Assembly: GCA_050110875.1 (NCBI GenBank)
Contig: CP188828.1
Location: 1,612,001 to 1,676,000 of the forward strand
Reading direction: 5' to 3'
DNA: 64,000 bases
From: Methyloligella sp050110875
Lineage (GTDB): Bacteria > Pseudomonadota > Alphaproteobacteria > Rhizobiales > Methyloligellaceae
The position numbers were made by a program, and so were the translations under genes. Shown in pieces: positions 16,613 to 24,740 of the stretch (its first letter is position 1; each line of letters starts with the position of its first letter). The notes beneath the pieces were generated by a model, which worked only from the letters and a program-made list of their open reading frames with translations, was not told the origin of the DNA and searched no databases.

Positions 16613-18016
16613 ATGTCCACACGCGTGGATGGGCCTTCGAGCCCCATCATCGAATCGCGGGATGAGCTCGTTGCTTATCTGGAGAAGGGCAGCAAGCCGC
16701 GCGAGGCTTGGCGCATCGGCACCGAGCACGAGAAATTCGCCTTCTATCAAAAAGACAAATCGCCGGTTCCCTATGACGGCGACCGCGGCATCGGCGCGCT
16801 GCTCAGAGGTCTGCAGGACCGTTTCGGTTGGGATCCGGTGTACGAGGCCGGCAATCTGATCGCCCTGAACCGCGCCGATTGCGAGAAGGGCGGCGTGGTC
16901 ACGCTAGAGCCGGGCGGGCAGCTCGAGCTGTCCGGCGCGGTCTTGGAGACCGTGCACCAGACCTGCGAGGAGGTGCACCAACATCTCGTCGAGACCGAGG
17001 AGATCGGCGACGAGCTCGGCATCGGTTTTCTCGGCCTCGGCTTCTCGCCGAAATGGAGCCTGCGCCAGACGCCCATGATGCCCAAGGACCGCTATCGCAT
17101 CATGGCCGCCTACATGCCGAAGGTCGGCAATCTCGGCCTCGACATGATGTTCCGCACCGCAACCGTCCAGGTGAATCTCGATTTCGCCGACGAGGCGGAT
17201 ATGCGCAAGAAGCTGAGGGTCGGGCTGGCGCTACAGCCCGTCGCCACCGCGCTCTTCGCCAACTCGCCCTTCACCGAGGGGCACCCCAACGGCTTCAAAT
17301 CCTATCGCGCCGAGATGTGGCGGGATACCGATCCGGATCGCACCGGCGGTCTGCCGCAAGCCTTCGAGGAAGGCTTCGGCTTCGAAGCTTACGTCGATTA
17401 CGCTCTGAAGGTGCCGATGTATTTCGTCTATCGCGACGGCCGCTATATCGACGTGACCGGGGCCTCCTTCGCCGATTTCCTCGACGGCAAGCTCTCCGTG
17501 CTGCCCGGCGAGCGGCCGACCATGACCGACTGGTCCGATCACCTGACCACCGCCTTCCCCGATGTGCGGCTCAAGCATTTTCTCGAAATGCGCGGCGCCG
17601 ATGCCGGCCCGATTCCAAATATCTGCGCGCTCTCCGCCTTCTGGGTCGGTCTTCTCTACGACGACCGCTCTCTCTCCGACGCCGAGGCTCTGATTTCCGA
17701 TTGGACGGCGGCGGAACGGCTGGACTTGCGCGATTCCGTGCCGCGGCGCGCGCTCGATGCCCCATTCCGCGACGGCACCGTGGCGGATATCGCTCGAGCG
17801 GTGCTCAAGATCTCCGAAGCCGGGCTGGAGCGGCGGGCACGTTTGGACAGGAAGGGAAGGGACGAGCGTCTCTTTCTGAAGCCTTTGCACGATGCTCTGG
17901 AGCATGGTGTGCCGGCCGACCGGCTCCTGGCCGCCTATGAGGGGCGTTGGCAAGGCGATATCGACCGTTTGTTCGAGGACGAGGCCTATCGGATCCGTCC
18001 CCTCGCCACGGTATGA
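16613..18016 (+). CDS. gshA: glutamate-cysteine ligase, plant/alphaproteobacterial type
   Basis: A 467-residue enzyme for the first step of glutathione synthesis, ATP-dependent joining of glutamate and cysteine. The sequence is of the plant-like class found in alphaproteobacteria: WRIGTEHEKFAF near 35-45, LEPGGQLELSG near 100-110, TATVQVNLDF, and RMFRTATVQ-type active-site strands. TGGAG lies eight bases before the ATG. The 113-base leader contains two GAGTC sites (16542-16546, 16580-16584), targets of the CcrM methyltransferase encoded at 47788. A candidate small RNA follows the gene. Confidence 0.94.
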   Translation: MSTRVDGPSSPIIESRDELVAYLEKGSKPREAWRIGTEHEKFAFYQKDKSPVPYDGDRGIGALLRGLQDRFGWDPVYEAGNLIALNRADCEKGGVVTLEPGGQLELSGAVLETVHQTCEEVHQHLVETEEIGDELGIGFLGLGFSPKWSLRQTPMMPKDRYRIMAAYMPKVGNLGLDMMFRTATVQVNLDFADEADMRKKLRVGLALQPVATALFANSPFTEGHPNGFKSYRAEMWRDTDPDRTGGLPQAFEEGFGFEAYVDYALKVPMYFVYRDGRYIDVTGASFADFLDGKLSVLPGERPTMTDWSDHLTTAFPDVRLKHFLEMRGADAGPIPNICALSAFWVGLLYDDRSLSDAEALISDWTAAERLDLRDSVPRRALDAPFRDGTVADIARAVLKISEAGLERRARLDRKGRDERLFLKPLHDALEHGVPADRLLAAYEGRWQGDIDRLFEDEAYRIRPLATV

Positions 18017-18062
18017 TTAATCAGTTTCGCAGAACGCCGCTTCGTCTCGCACGAAAAATCTG

Positions 18063-18069
18063 CTATAAG
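18063..18069 (+). promoter_or_regulatory. candidate -10 element of the 18072-18207 RNA
   Basis: TGCTATAAGG gives an extended -10 (TATAAG at 18064-18069). The -35 region 17 bases upstream (CTTCGT at 18040-18045) is only a partial match. Start of transcription would be about 18072-18075. A second possible signal, TTGAAA at 18075-18080, is weaker in its partner. Confidence 0.45.
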
Positions 18070-18071
18070 GT

Positions 18072-18207
18072 CGCTTGAAACAGTGGTCCGGTATCTCCAA
18101 ATAAGGACCTAGTTCTCCTCCCATCCGCTACCCTGCACGGATGGGATGGACGTCCGTCCCCCGACGGATGCGATCGGCGGTAGAGGCCTCTACCGCCGAT
18201 CTTTTTT
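18072..18207 (+). ncRNA. candidate small RNA with an exposed CUCCUCCC motif
   Basis: Four hairpins in about 135 bases: GGTCC/GGACC (18085-18089, 18105-18109), CCCATCCG/CGGATGGG (18120-18127, 18138-18145), CGTCCGTC/GACGGATG with a CCCC loop (18151-18158, 18163-18170, one wobble), and a 15-bp perfect terminator stem before six Ts. CTCCTCCC (18115-18122), complementary to a Shine-Dalgarno sequence, lies at the junction of hairpins one and two. Anti-Shine-Dalgarno CU-rich motifs are a feature of several rhizobial regulatory RNAs, but I cannot assign a family. It follows gshA (stop 18016), so a gshA 3' UTR origin is also possible. Confidence 0.6.
18172..18207 (+). terminator. strong intrinsic terminator
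   Basis: GATCGGCGGTAGAGG (18172-18186) is followed immediately by its exact reverse complement (18187-18201) and TTTTTT (18202-18207). On the minus strand the bases after the stem are not T-rich, so it serves plus-strand transcripts from gshA and/or the candidate small RNA. Confidence 0.9.
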
Positions 18208-18264
18208 ATGGCCGCGATCGCTGAATTCGGACCTTGCCGGCAGGGAGGCTTGAGGGAATTCGGG

Positions 18265-18849
18265 TTATTTCACTGCGGCCGAGCCGCTCGAGAAACCTTC
18301 CAGCGAAACCGGGATTCCGATCCCCGATTCATAGGTGTCGAAGATGATGAAGACGGCCTGGTCGCCGGACTGCATCTTCTTCACAACTTCGTCCTGCAGC
18401 ACCACCTCGGCGATGCAGCCATTGCGGCTGCATTTGAGGAAGGGCGCATTGCCGACGTCTTCCCCGTCGATCTTCAATCCGAGCCCCGTCGGCAGCAGCA
18501 CGCCGAGCGGCACCACCACCCGCAGCAGCTGCTTGTCCTCGCCGACCGCTTTGTAGAACACCACCGTCAGCCCGACATTGGGCCGGTCTTCCGCCGTCAC
18601 GCTCTGCACCAGCGCGCATTTTTCCTCTTCCGCCCCGGGCGGCGTTCGGCAGCTGACCTGCCATGCCCCATGGGTTTCCTTGATCACGCTCCCGGGGCCG
18701 GTGACCCCGCCGCCTTCCTCTTCGTTTGGCGACTGGGCCAAGGCCCGTCCGTTCGGCGTCAAGCCGGCGAGCGAGATGGCGACGGTGATGAGTGCCAAGA
18801 TGCTCACGCGGCGGAGCGGTGCGGAGCCGGAAAGTCGGGACAGAATCAT
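18265..18849 (-). CDS. invasion-associated locus B (IalB) family protein
   Basis: A 194-residue secreted protein. The start at 18849 gives a signal peptide with basic LRR, hydrophobic VSILALITVAISLAG and cleavage near RALAQS; the frame continues to 19071 without a better start. The body shows the IalB pattern: WQVSC near the mature N-terminus, then KCALVQSV, LGLKIDGEDVG, CSRNGCIAEVVL and a GIGIPVSLEGFSSG tail. IalB was named in Bartonella; in non-pathogens the role is unknown and it should not be read as a virulence marker. Confidence 0.85.
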   Translation of the reverse strand: MILSRLSGSAPLRRVSILALITVAISLAGLTPNGRALAQSPNEEEGGGVTGPGSVIKETHGAWQVSCRTPPGAEEEKCALVQSVTAEDRPNVGLTVVFYKAVGEDKQLLRVVVPLGVLLPTGLGLKIDGEDVGNAPFLKCSRNGCIAEVVLQDEVVKKMQSGDQAVFIIFDTYESGIGIPVSLEGFSSGSAAVK

Positions 18850-19367
18850 GGATGAGAAACGCTCGGTTGAAAACGCAGGTGGAACGGCCATTGAGCGGCG
18901 GCGCGCAGCGGCCAAGCTAGCGGAGGAAGGCGCGTGCTGCAAAGCGTAGATGCGCATCTCCGCAGAAGGTTCCGGCTGCCTTGACCAAGGATTGAGGCCA
19001 AAATTCGGCTGCCACGTAAAGGTCCTGTGGCAGTGCTCTCCGGAGCCCCGAAGCCCTTGGCGTTCAGGCAAAAAATCTCACCGCTTAAGCGTGATTATGC
19101 CGCATCGCCCGGGAAGGATGAGTATTGCCAATCTATATTCTTTATGATTTTTACACGGTAAAAGAGCTGGCGAGCGATGCGCTCCGTAGGCCGAAAGCAA
19201 GAACGAAGATGGGGGGACGTCACGCCGCGATCGGGAGAATCGCGCGGCCCCAGCTTTGTCCAAATATCGGCCCTGTCACACGCGCAAAGACGCCGCCCTG
19301 GAGGTTAGCGCACGGTATTCGACCCGAACGGTTGTGGTCGAATAGGGGCAGACTGAGGAGTGTGAGA
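18850..19367. other. 518-bp divergent intergenic region between ialB and coxB
   Basis: No convincing gene was seen: frames here lack ribosome binding sites and shift composition. The middle (about 19075-19160) is the most A+T-rich part and may hold promoters. A 9-bp inverted repeat near coxB is listed separately. Transcription of coxB and ialB must start here. Confidence 0.6.
19316..19344. promoter_or_regulatory. inverted repeat in front of coxB, operator or leader hairpin
   Basis: TATTCGACC (19316-19324) and GGTCGAATA (19336-19344) are perfect complements around an 11-base loop, ending 24 bases before the coxB ATG. No T run follows. It could be a regulator binding site or an mRNA hairpin that affects coxB translation. 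Confidence 0.5.
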
Positions 19368-20243
19368 ATGGGGACCTTCAATCGACGAGTTGCTGGCGCT
19401 TTGGCCGCCGCAGCGCTGACCTTTAGCGGTCCGGCGCTGGCCGGGATGGGGCAGCCATCCGACTGGCAGATCGGCTTTCAGGACGCCGGATCGCCGATTA
19501 TGGAGCAGATCCACGGCTTCCATAACTTCGTGACCGCGATCATCATCGCCATCACGCTTTTCGTATTGGCCCTGCTGGCCTGGGTGATGATCCGTTACAA
19601 CGAGAAGCGGAACCCGGTTCCGTCGCGGACCTCCCATCACACCATGCTGGAGATCGCCTGGACGATCATACCGATCCTTATTTTGGTGGCGATCGCCATT
19701 CCGTCCTTCCGCCTGCTCTTCGCGCAGTACGATTATCCGAAGGCCGACATCACCATCAACGCCACCGGCCACCAGTGGTATTGGAGCTACGAATACCCCG
19801 ACGAGGATATTCAGTTCGATTCCCTGATGGTCGACGAATCGCAGCTGGAAGAGGGCCAGCCCCGTCTTCTCACCGTCGATAACGAGGTCGTGGTTCCGGT
19901 GGGCAAGAACGTTCTCGTTCAAGTGAAATCCACCGACGTGATTCACGACTGGGCCGTTCCGTCCTTCGGCGTGAAGGTCGACGCCGTGCCCGGCCGTCTG
20001 CAGACCACATGGTTCCGCGCCAATGAAGAGGGCATGTTCTACGGCCAGTGCTCGGAGCTTTGCGGCCGCAACCATGCCTTCATGCCGATCGCGATCCGCG
20101 TGGTCAGCGAGGATGAGTACGCCAAGTGGCTCGCCGAGACGAAAGAGGCCGCTCTTGACGACGGCAACAGCGTCGCGGAAGCGAAGCCTGCGCCGGCGGT
20201 CCGGGAGGATGACGGCGAGAAGCTTGCCGCGATTGAGAACTGA
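19368..20243 (+). CDS. coxB: cytochrome c oxidase subunit II
   Basis: A 291-residue subunit II of aa3-type oxidase that accepts electrons from cytochrome c through the dinuclear CuA centre. Signal peptide (AAAALTFSGPALAG), two membrane spans (about 52-75 and 95-118), the aromatic GHQWYWSYEYP at 134-144, and a full CuA set: H193, C228, E230, C232, H236, M239. The ATG at 19368 is fixed by GAGGAG eight bases upstream. The C-terminus has an extra Ala/Glu/Asp-rich tail. First gene of the oxidase operon. Confidence 0.97.
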   Translation: MGTFNRRVAGALAAAALTFSGPALAGMGQPSDWQIGFQDAGSPIMEQIHGFHNFVTAIIIAITLFVLALLAWVMIRYNEKRNPVPSRTSHHTMLEIAWTIIPILILVAIAIPSFRLLFAQYDYPKADITINATGHQWYWSYEYPDEDIQFDSLMVDESQLEEGQPRLLTVDNEVVVPVGKNVLVQVKSTDVIHDWAVPSFGVKVDAVPGRLQTTWFRANEEGMFYGQCSELCGRNHAFMPIAIRVVSEDEYAKWLAETKEAALDDGNSVAEAKPAPAVREDDGEKLAAIEN

Positions 20244-20303
20244 TCAGCGCGGCGACGCGCCTGGGATAACTAACAAGCACGCTTGAGGACGAGGAACACC
20301 GTT

Positions 20304-21911
20304 ATGGCAGATCAAGCCCAAACTGCTGCGGAGCACCATCACGAGGATCATCCCACGGGCTGGCGCCGCTGGGCCTACTCGACCAACCACAAAGATATCG
20401 GGACGATGTATCTCATCTTCGCGATCATCGCCGGTATCATCGGTGGTCTTCTCTCCATTGCCATGCGCGCCGAGCTCATGGAGCCGGGCATGCAGTATTT
20501 CGGCAACCCGGAGGTCTTCAACGTTTTCACCACCGCCCATGGTCTGACCATGGTGTTCTTCATGGTCATGCCGGCCATGATCGGCGGGTTCGGCAACTGG
20601 ATGGTGCCGCTGATGATCGGCGCGCCGGACATGGCCTTCCCGCGCATGAACAACATCTCGTTCTGGCTGCTGCCGGCGTCCTATGGGCTGCTTTTGATCT
20701 CGCTCTTCGTGCCCGGCACGCCCGGCACCAACGGCGCGGGCACGGGCTGGACCGTCTACGCGCCGCTATCGACTTCGGGCAATCCCGGCCCGGCCGTGGA
20801 TTTCGCGATCCTCTCGCTCCACATCGCCGGTGCCTCGTCCATCCTCGGCGCCATCAACTTCATCACCACCATCTTCAATATGCGCGCCCCCGGCATGACC
20901 ATGCACAAGATGCCGCTCTTCGTGTGGTCCGTGCTGATCACCGCCTTTTTGCTGCTGCTGTCGCTGCCGGTTCTGGCGGGCGCCATCACCATGCTGCTGA
21001 CCGACCGCAATTTCGGCACGGCGTTCTTTGATTCGGCTCAGGGCGGCGATCCGCTTCTGTACCAGCACCTCTTCTGGTTCTTCGGCCATCCCGAGGTGTA
21101 CATCATGATCCTGCCGGGCTTCGGCATCATCAGCCATATCGTTTCGACCTTCGCCCGGAAGCCGGTCTTCGGCTATCTCGGCATGGCCTACGCCATGGTC
21201 GCCATCGGCGTGATCGGCTTCATCGTCTGGGCGCATCACATGTATGCGGCCGGTATCGACGTGAACACCCAGGCCTACTTCGTGTTCGCCACCATGGTGA
21301 TCGCGGTGCCGACCGGCGTGAAGATCTTCTCCTGGATCGCCACCATGTGGGGCGGGTCGCTCTCCTTCCGCGCTCCGATGGTCTGGGCGATCGGCTTCAT
21401 CTTCCTGTTCACCGTCGGTGGCGTGACCGGCGTCATGCTGGCCAATGCCGGCGTGGACCGCTCCTTCCACGACACCTATTACGTGGTGGCCCACTTCCAC
21501 TACGTGCTGTCCCTCGGCGCGGTCTTCTCGATCTTCGCCGGCTGGTACTACTGGTTCCCGAAGATGTTCGGCTACATGTATTCCGAGTTCGTCGCCAAGC
21601 TGCATTTCTGGCTGATGTTCATCGGTACGAACCTGACCTTCTTCCCGATGCACTTCCTGGGCCTTGCGGGCATGCCGCGCCGCTACGCCGACTATCCCGA
21701 TGCTTACGCGGGCTGGAACATGGTCTCGTCCATCGGCTCCTATTTGGCGCTGGCCGGCGTGGTCGTCTTCCTGTTCGGTGTCGCTCAGGCCTTCATGAAG
21801 AAGATCCGTGCCGCCGACAATCCGTGGGGCGCTGGCGCCACGACCCTGGAATGGACGCTGTCTTCGCCGCCGCCATTCCACTGCTTCGAGACGCTGCCGC
21901 GGATCAAATAG
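20304..21911 (+). CDS. ctaD: cytochrome c oxidase subunit I
   Basis: A 535-residue catalytic subunit with twelve expected membrane spans, low-spin heme a and the heme a3-CuB centre where oxygen is reduced. The CuB/crosslinked-Tyr region FFGHPEVYIMILPGFG and the heme-ligand region HFHYVLSLGAVF are visible. The start at 20304 is chosen from GAGGA upstream and the conserved HPTGWRRWAYSTNHKDIG N-terminus. It follows coxB by 60 bases and precedes ctaB by 67. Confidence 0.98.
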   Translation: MADQAQTAAEHHHEDHPTGWRRWAYSTNHKDIGTMYLIFAIIAGIIGGLLSIAMRAELMEPGMQYFGNPEVFNVFTTAHGLTMVFFMVMPAMIGGFGNWMVPLMIGAPDMAFPRMNNISFWLLPASYGLLLISLFVPGTPGTNGAGTGWTVYAPLSTSGNPGPAVDFAILSLHIAGASSILGAINFITTIFNMRAPGMTMHKMPLFVWSVLITAFLLLLSLPVLAGAITMLLTDRNFGTAFFDSAQGGDPLLYQHLFWFFGHPEVYIMILPGFGIISHIVSTFARKPVFGYLGMAYAMVAIGVIGFIVWAHHMYAAGIDVNTQAYFVFATMVIAVPTGVKIFSWIATMWGGSLSFRAPMVWAIGFIFLFTVGGVTGVMLANAGVDRSFHDTYYVVAHFHYVLSLGAVFSIFAGWYYWFPKMFGYMYSEFVAKLHFWLMFIGTNLTFFPMHFLGLAGMPRRYADYPDAYAGWNMVSSIGSYLALAGVVVFLFGVAQAFMKKIRAADNPWGAGATTLEWTLSSPPPFHCFETLPRIK

Positions 21912-21923
21912 GGACCTGACGGG

Positions 21924-21952
21924 CCGGTGCGCCTTCGAACGGGGCGCACCGG
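21924..21952. other. intra-operon hairpin between oxidase subunit I and ctaB
   Basis: CCGGTGCGCC (21924-21933) and GGCGCACCGG (21943-21952) form a perfect 10-bp stem with a nine-base loop directly after the subunit I stop. No T run follows, so it is more likely an mRNA stability or processing hairpin than a terminator. It would favour higher levels of the subunit mRNA than of the assembly-factor mRNA downstream. Confidence 0.6.
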
Positions 21953-21978
21953 ATCCGGGACATGGTGAGTAGGTGAGA

Positions 21979-22929
21979 ATGACCGACATCTCCCAGACAT
22001 ACCCGCAAGACCTCGACATCGCTCCGGGCGGCGAGGTCGGTGATTATCTGGAGCTGCTGAAGCCCCGGGTCATGTTCCTGGTGGTCTTCACGGGTCTGGT
22101 CGGCCTCGTGGCGGCGCCTGTGCAGATGCATCCGGTGCTGGCCGTCGCGGCGCTGCTCTGCATCGCTGTCGGCTCCGGTGCGGCGGGCGCTCTGAACATG
22201 TGGTTCGACGCCGATATCGATCAGCGCATGGCGCGCACCGCTTCTCGTCCGATTCCCCAAGGAAAGGTCACCGAAAGCGAGGCCTTGTCCTTCGGCGCCG
22301 TGCTGGCCGTCGGGGCCGTTATCTGCCTGGGCCTCATGGTCAACTGGCTGTCGGCCGCGCTGCTGGCCGGGACCATCGGCTTCTACGTCTTCGTCTACAC
22401 CATGTGGCTGAAGCGCTGGACGCCCCAGAACATCGTCATCGGCGGCGCCGCCGGCGCCATGCCCCCCGTGATCGGCTGGGCCGCTGCCACCGGCAGCATC
22501 GCCCTGGAGCCGATCGTGCTCTTCCTCATCACCTTCATTTGGACGCCGCCCCATTTCTGGGCGCTGGCCATCTGCCGCGCCAAGGATTACGAGAAGGCCG
22601 GCGTGCCCATGCTGCCCGTGACCCATGGGGACGATGCGACCCGCAATCAGATCCTGATCTACAGCATCCTGCTCGCACCGCTCGGCTGCGTGCCGGCGCT
22701 GATCGGGCTCGGCGGTATGCTGTATCTCGCCTCTTCCGCCGTTCTGGGGGCGCTCTTCGTCCTCTTCGCCATCAGGTGCTGGCGCGAACGCGAGGGCCAG
22801 GAAGCCCATCGCGCCGCCAAGCAGCTCTTCGCCTATTCGGTGCTTTACCTCTTCCTCCTCTTCGCCGTTCTGCTGGTGGAGAAAGGGTTCGGTATCGGCG
22901 GTTCCTTGCCGACGCTTTGGACGATCTGA
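21979..22929 (+). CDS. ctaB: protoheme IX farnesyltransferase (heme O synthase) CtaB
   Basis: A 316-residue membrane prenyltransferase converting heme B to heme O, the precursor of the heme A in this oxidase. The Asp-rich motif is NMWFDADIDQRMARTASRP near residue 75; further marks are YTMWLKRWTPQNIVIGG and TFIWTPPHFWALA. AGGTGAG precedes the ATG at 21979; a GTG at 21973 is possible. Its TGA overlaps the ATG of the next small gene by one base. Confidence 0.96.
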   Translation: MTDISQTYPQDLDIAPGGEVGDYLELLKPRVMFLVVFTGLVGLVAAPVQMHPVLAVAALLCIAVGSGAAGALNMWFDADIDQRMARTASRPIPQGKVTESEALSFGAVLAVGAVICLGLMVNWLSAALLAGTIGFYVFVYTMWLKRWTPQNIVIGGAAGAMPPVIGWAAATGSIALEPIVLFLITFIWTPPHFWALAICRAKDYEKAGVPMLPVTHGDDATRNQILIYSILLAPLGCVPALIGLGGMLYLASSAVLGALFVLFAIRCWREREGQEAHRAAKQLFAYSVLYLFLLFAVLLVEKGFGIGGSLPTLWTI

Positions 22930-23072
22930 TGAACGATGCGGATGAAGAATTCAAACGCCGCCGGGACAAGCGCTCGATCGCTATCGCGCTCGTGCTGGCT
23001 GGGCTGGTGATACTGTTCTTTATTGTCACCATCGTGCGGCTTGGCGGCAATGTCGCCAACCGCGCTTTTTGA
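22929..23072 (+). CDS. CoxF-like 47-residue membrane peptide of the oxidase operon
   Basis: A short gene starting within the ctaB stop (TGATG). The product is 47 residues: a charged N-terminus (DADEEFKRRRDKRS), one membrane span (IAIALVLAGLVILFFIVTIV) and a short tail. Small single-span proteins in exactly this slot between ctaB and ctaG are found in other alphaproteobacterial oxidase operons and called CoxF; a role in assembly or stability is presumed there. It would be missed by a length filter. Translational coupling to ctaB is likely. Confidence 0.8.
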   Translation: MNDADEEFKRRRDKRSIAIALVLAGLVILFFIVTIVRLGGNVANRAF

Positions 23073-23094
23073 GGTTCAGCGAGGTAATCGCCGC

Positions 23095-23712
23095 GTGACG
23101 AAGGAAAACGAAAAAGCCGAAGAGACAGCCGGCCGGAAGCCGGCGCGTCACGGCATCGTCGCGCTCACGCTCGTCGGTGTCGTCGCCGGCATGGTGGGGC
23201 TTTCCTTCGCGGCCGTGCCGCTCTACCGCATCTTCTGCCAGCAGACCGGCTACGCCGGAACGCCGCAGCGGGCGCAAGCCGCGCCCGGCGAAGTCAGCGA
23301 GCGCACCGTCAATGTCCGCTTCGACGCCAATGTCATGCCGAACATGCCCTGGCGCTTCGAGCCGGAGAAGAACGAGATGACCGTCCGCATCGGCGCCTCC
23401 AATCTCGCCTTCTTCAAGGCGACGAACGAATCCGACAAGCCCATCGTCGGCACCGCCGTGTTCAACGTGGCGCCGAACAGCGCGGCTCAGTATTTCAACA
23501 AGATCCAGTGCTTCTGCTTCACCGAGCAGCGGCTCGAGCCCGGCGAGACCATGGAAATGCCGGTGACGTTCTTCGTCGAGCCGGAATTCTTGAACGACGT
23601 GAGCACCAAGCACATCCAGGATATCACGCTCTCCTACACCTTCTATCGGAGCGATAAGGGGCAGGGGGTTGCCGCCGCGCCGTCGGAGAGCGGGAGCAAA
23701 TCCGGCTCTTAG
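23095..23712 (+). CDS. ctaG: cytochrome c oxidase copper chaperone CtaG (Cox11)
   Basis: A 205-residue protein anchored by one N-terminal span (about 21-43) with a periplasmic Cox11 domain that delivers copper to CuB. Visible marks: YRIFCQQTGY (Cys 48), the copper-binding CFCF at 139-142, and FFVEPEF. The GTG at 23095 is chosen because GCGAGG lies upstream and the frame before it overlaps the CoxF-like gene. Confidence 0.95.
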   Translation: MTKENEKAEETAGRKPARHGIVALTLVGVVAGMVGLSFAAVPLYRIFCQQTGYAGTPQRAQAAPGEVSERTVNVRFDANVMPNMPWRFEPEKNEMTVRIGASNLAFFKATNESDKPIVGTAVFNVAPNSAAQYFNKIQCFCFTEQRLEPGETMEMPVTFFVEPEFLNDVSTKHIQDITLSYTFYRSDKGQGVAAAPSESGSKSGS

Positions 23713-23776
23713 GAGCGGGAGCGTTTTGGGAGGGAGGCGTGTGTCGCCTCTAGAAGGGAAAGAACGGAGCGCAACA

Positions 23777-24664
23777 ATGGCCGAGACGCACGCCAAACAT
23801 CACGATTATCACCTGGTCGATCCGAGCCCGTGGCCCATCGTCGGCTCGATTTCGGCCTTCGTCCTTGCTCTGGGCGCGATTCAATATTTCATCACCCGCA
23901 AGGCCGGGGCGCCCGAGGCGCTGTGGCTGCTGCCCGGCCTCGTTCTGGTGCTCTTCACCATGATCGCCTGGTGGAGCGACGTCATCAAGGAAGCGCACGA
24001 CAACCAGCATACGCCGGTGGTGCAGCTCCATTTCCGGTACGGCATGATTCTCTTCATCGCCTCCGAGGTGATGTTCTTCGTCGCTTGGTTCTGGGCCTAT
24101 TTCGACGTCGCTCTCTACCCCGATGCTGCGGTGACCTATGCCCGCACCGCGGTGACCGGGGGGCAATGGCCGCCCGTGCCGAGCGCCGATACGGATGTTG
24201 CCGGCCTCGGCTGGTTCGCCAACACCTACAATCCGTGGGGCCTGCCTCTGGTCAACACGCTGATCCTGCTGCTCTCGGGCACCACGGTCACCTATGCCCA
24301 TCACAGCCTGCTGGAAGATAACCGGAAGGGTGTCATCCGCGGCCTGATCGCGACCGTGCTCCTCGGCGCATTGTTCACGGCCGGCCAGGTCTACGAGTAC
24401 ATCCATGCCGGCTTCGGCTTCAGCGATCACATCTACGGCTCGACCTTCTTCATGGCGACCGGCTTCCATGGTTTCCACGTCATCGTCGGCACCATCTTCC
24501 TGGCCGTGGTGCTATTCCGTGCCTGGGGCGGCGCCTTCACGCCGAAACGCCATTTCGGCTTCGAGGCGGCGGCCTGGTACTGGCACTTCGTCGACGTGGT
24601 TTGGCTGTTCCTCTTCGCCTCGATCTATATCTGGGGCGCAGGCGCCAATTACCCCGCCCACTAG
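23777..24664 (+). CDS. ctaE: cytochrome c oxidase subunit III
   Basis: A 295-residue membrane subunit with seven expected spans. Visible marks: HDYHLVDPSPWPIVGSI at the N-terminus, FRYGMILFIASEVMFFVAWFWA, GFHGFHVIVGTIFL and AAWYWHFVDVVWLFLF at the end. The ATG at 23777 is preceded by CGGAG; the frame upstream overlaps ctaG. A terminator follows, so this probably closes the main oxidase transcript. Confidence 0.97.
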   Translation: MAETHAKHHDYHLVDPSPWPIVGSISAFVLALGAIQYFITRKAGAPEALWLLPGLVLVLFTMIAWWSDVIKEAHDNQHTPVVQLHFRYGMILFIASEVMFFVAWFWAYFDVALYPDAAVTYARTAVTGGQWPPVPSADTDVAGLGWFANTYNPWGLPLVNTLILLLSGTTVTYAHHSLLEDNRKGVIRGLIATVLLGALFTAGQVYEYIHAGFGFSDHIYGSTFFMATGFHGFHVIVGTIFLAVVLFRAWGGAFTPKRHFGFEAAAWYWHFVDVVWLFLFASIYIWGAGANYPAH

Positions 24665-24682
24665 GCGAGCGGGTCGAAATAA

Positions 24683-24714
24683 AAGGGCGGTCGGCAACGG
24701 CCGCCCTTCTCGTT
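24683..24714 (+). terminator. terminator after oxidase subunit III
   Basis: AAGGGCGG (24683-24690) and CCGCCCTT (24701-24708) pair around TCGGCAACGG, with additional pairing at the loop base, followed by CTCGTTT. The T run is weak, so read-through into DUF983-surf1 is possible. Confidence 0.7.
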
Positions 24715-24740
24715 TGGGCTAAGAATCGATCGGATAGACG

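Noticed and set aside
18072..18207. SRP RNA, 6S RNA or tmRNA as identity of the candidate RNA
   Set aside because: None of the conserved elements (SRP apical loop, 6S large central bubble, tmRNA tRNA-like ends) was seen.
21924..21952. Intrinsic terminator inside the oxidase operon
   Set aside because: The stem is strong but no T run follows, and ctaB has a normal ribosome binding site close by.
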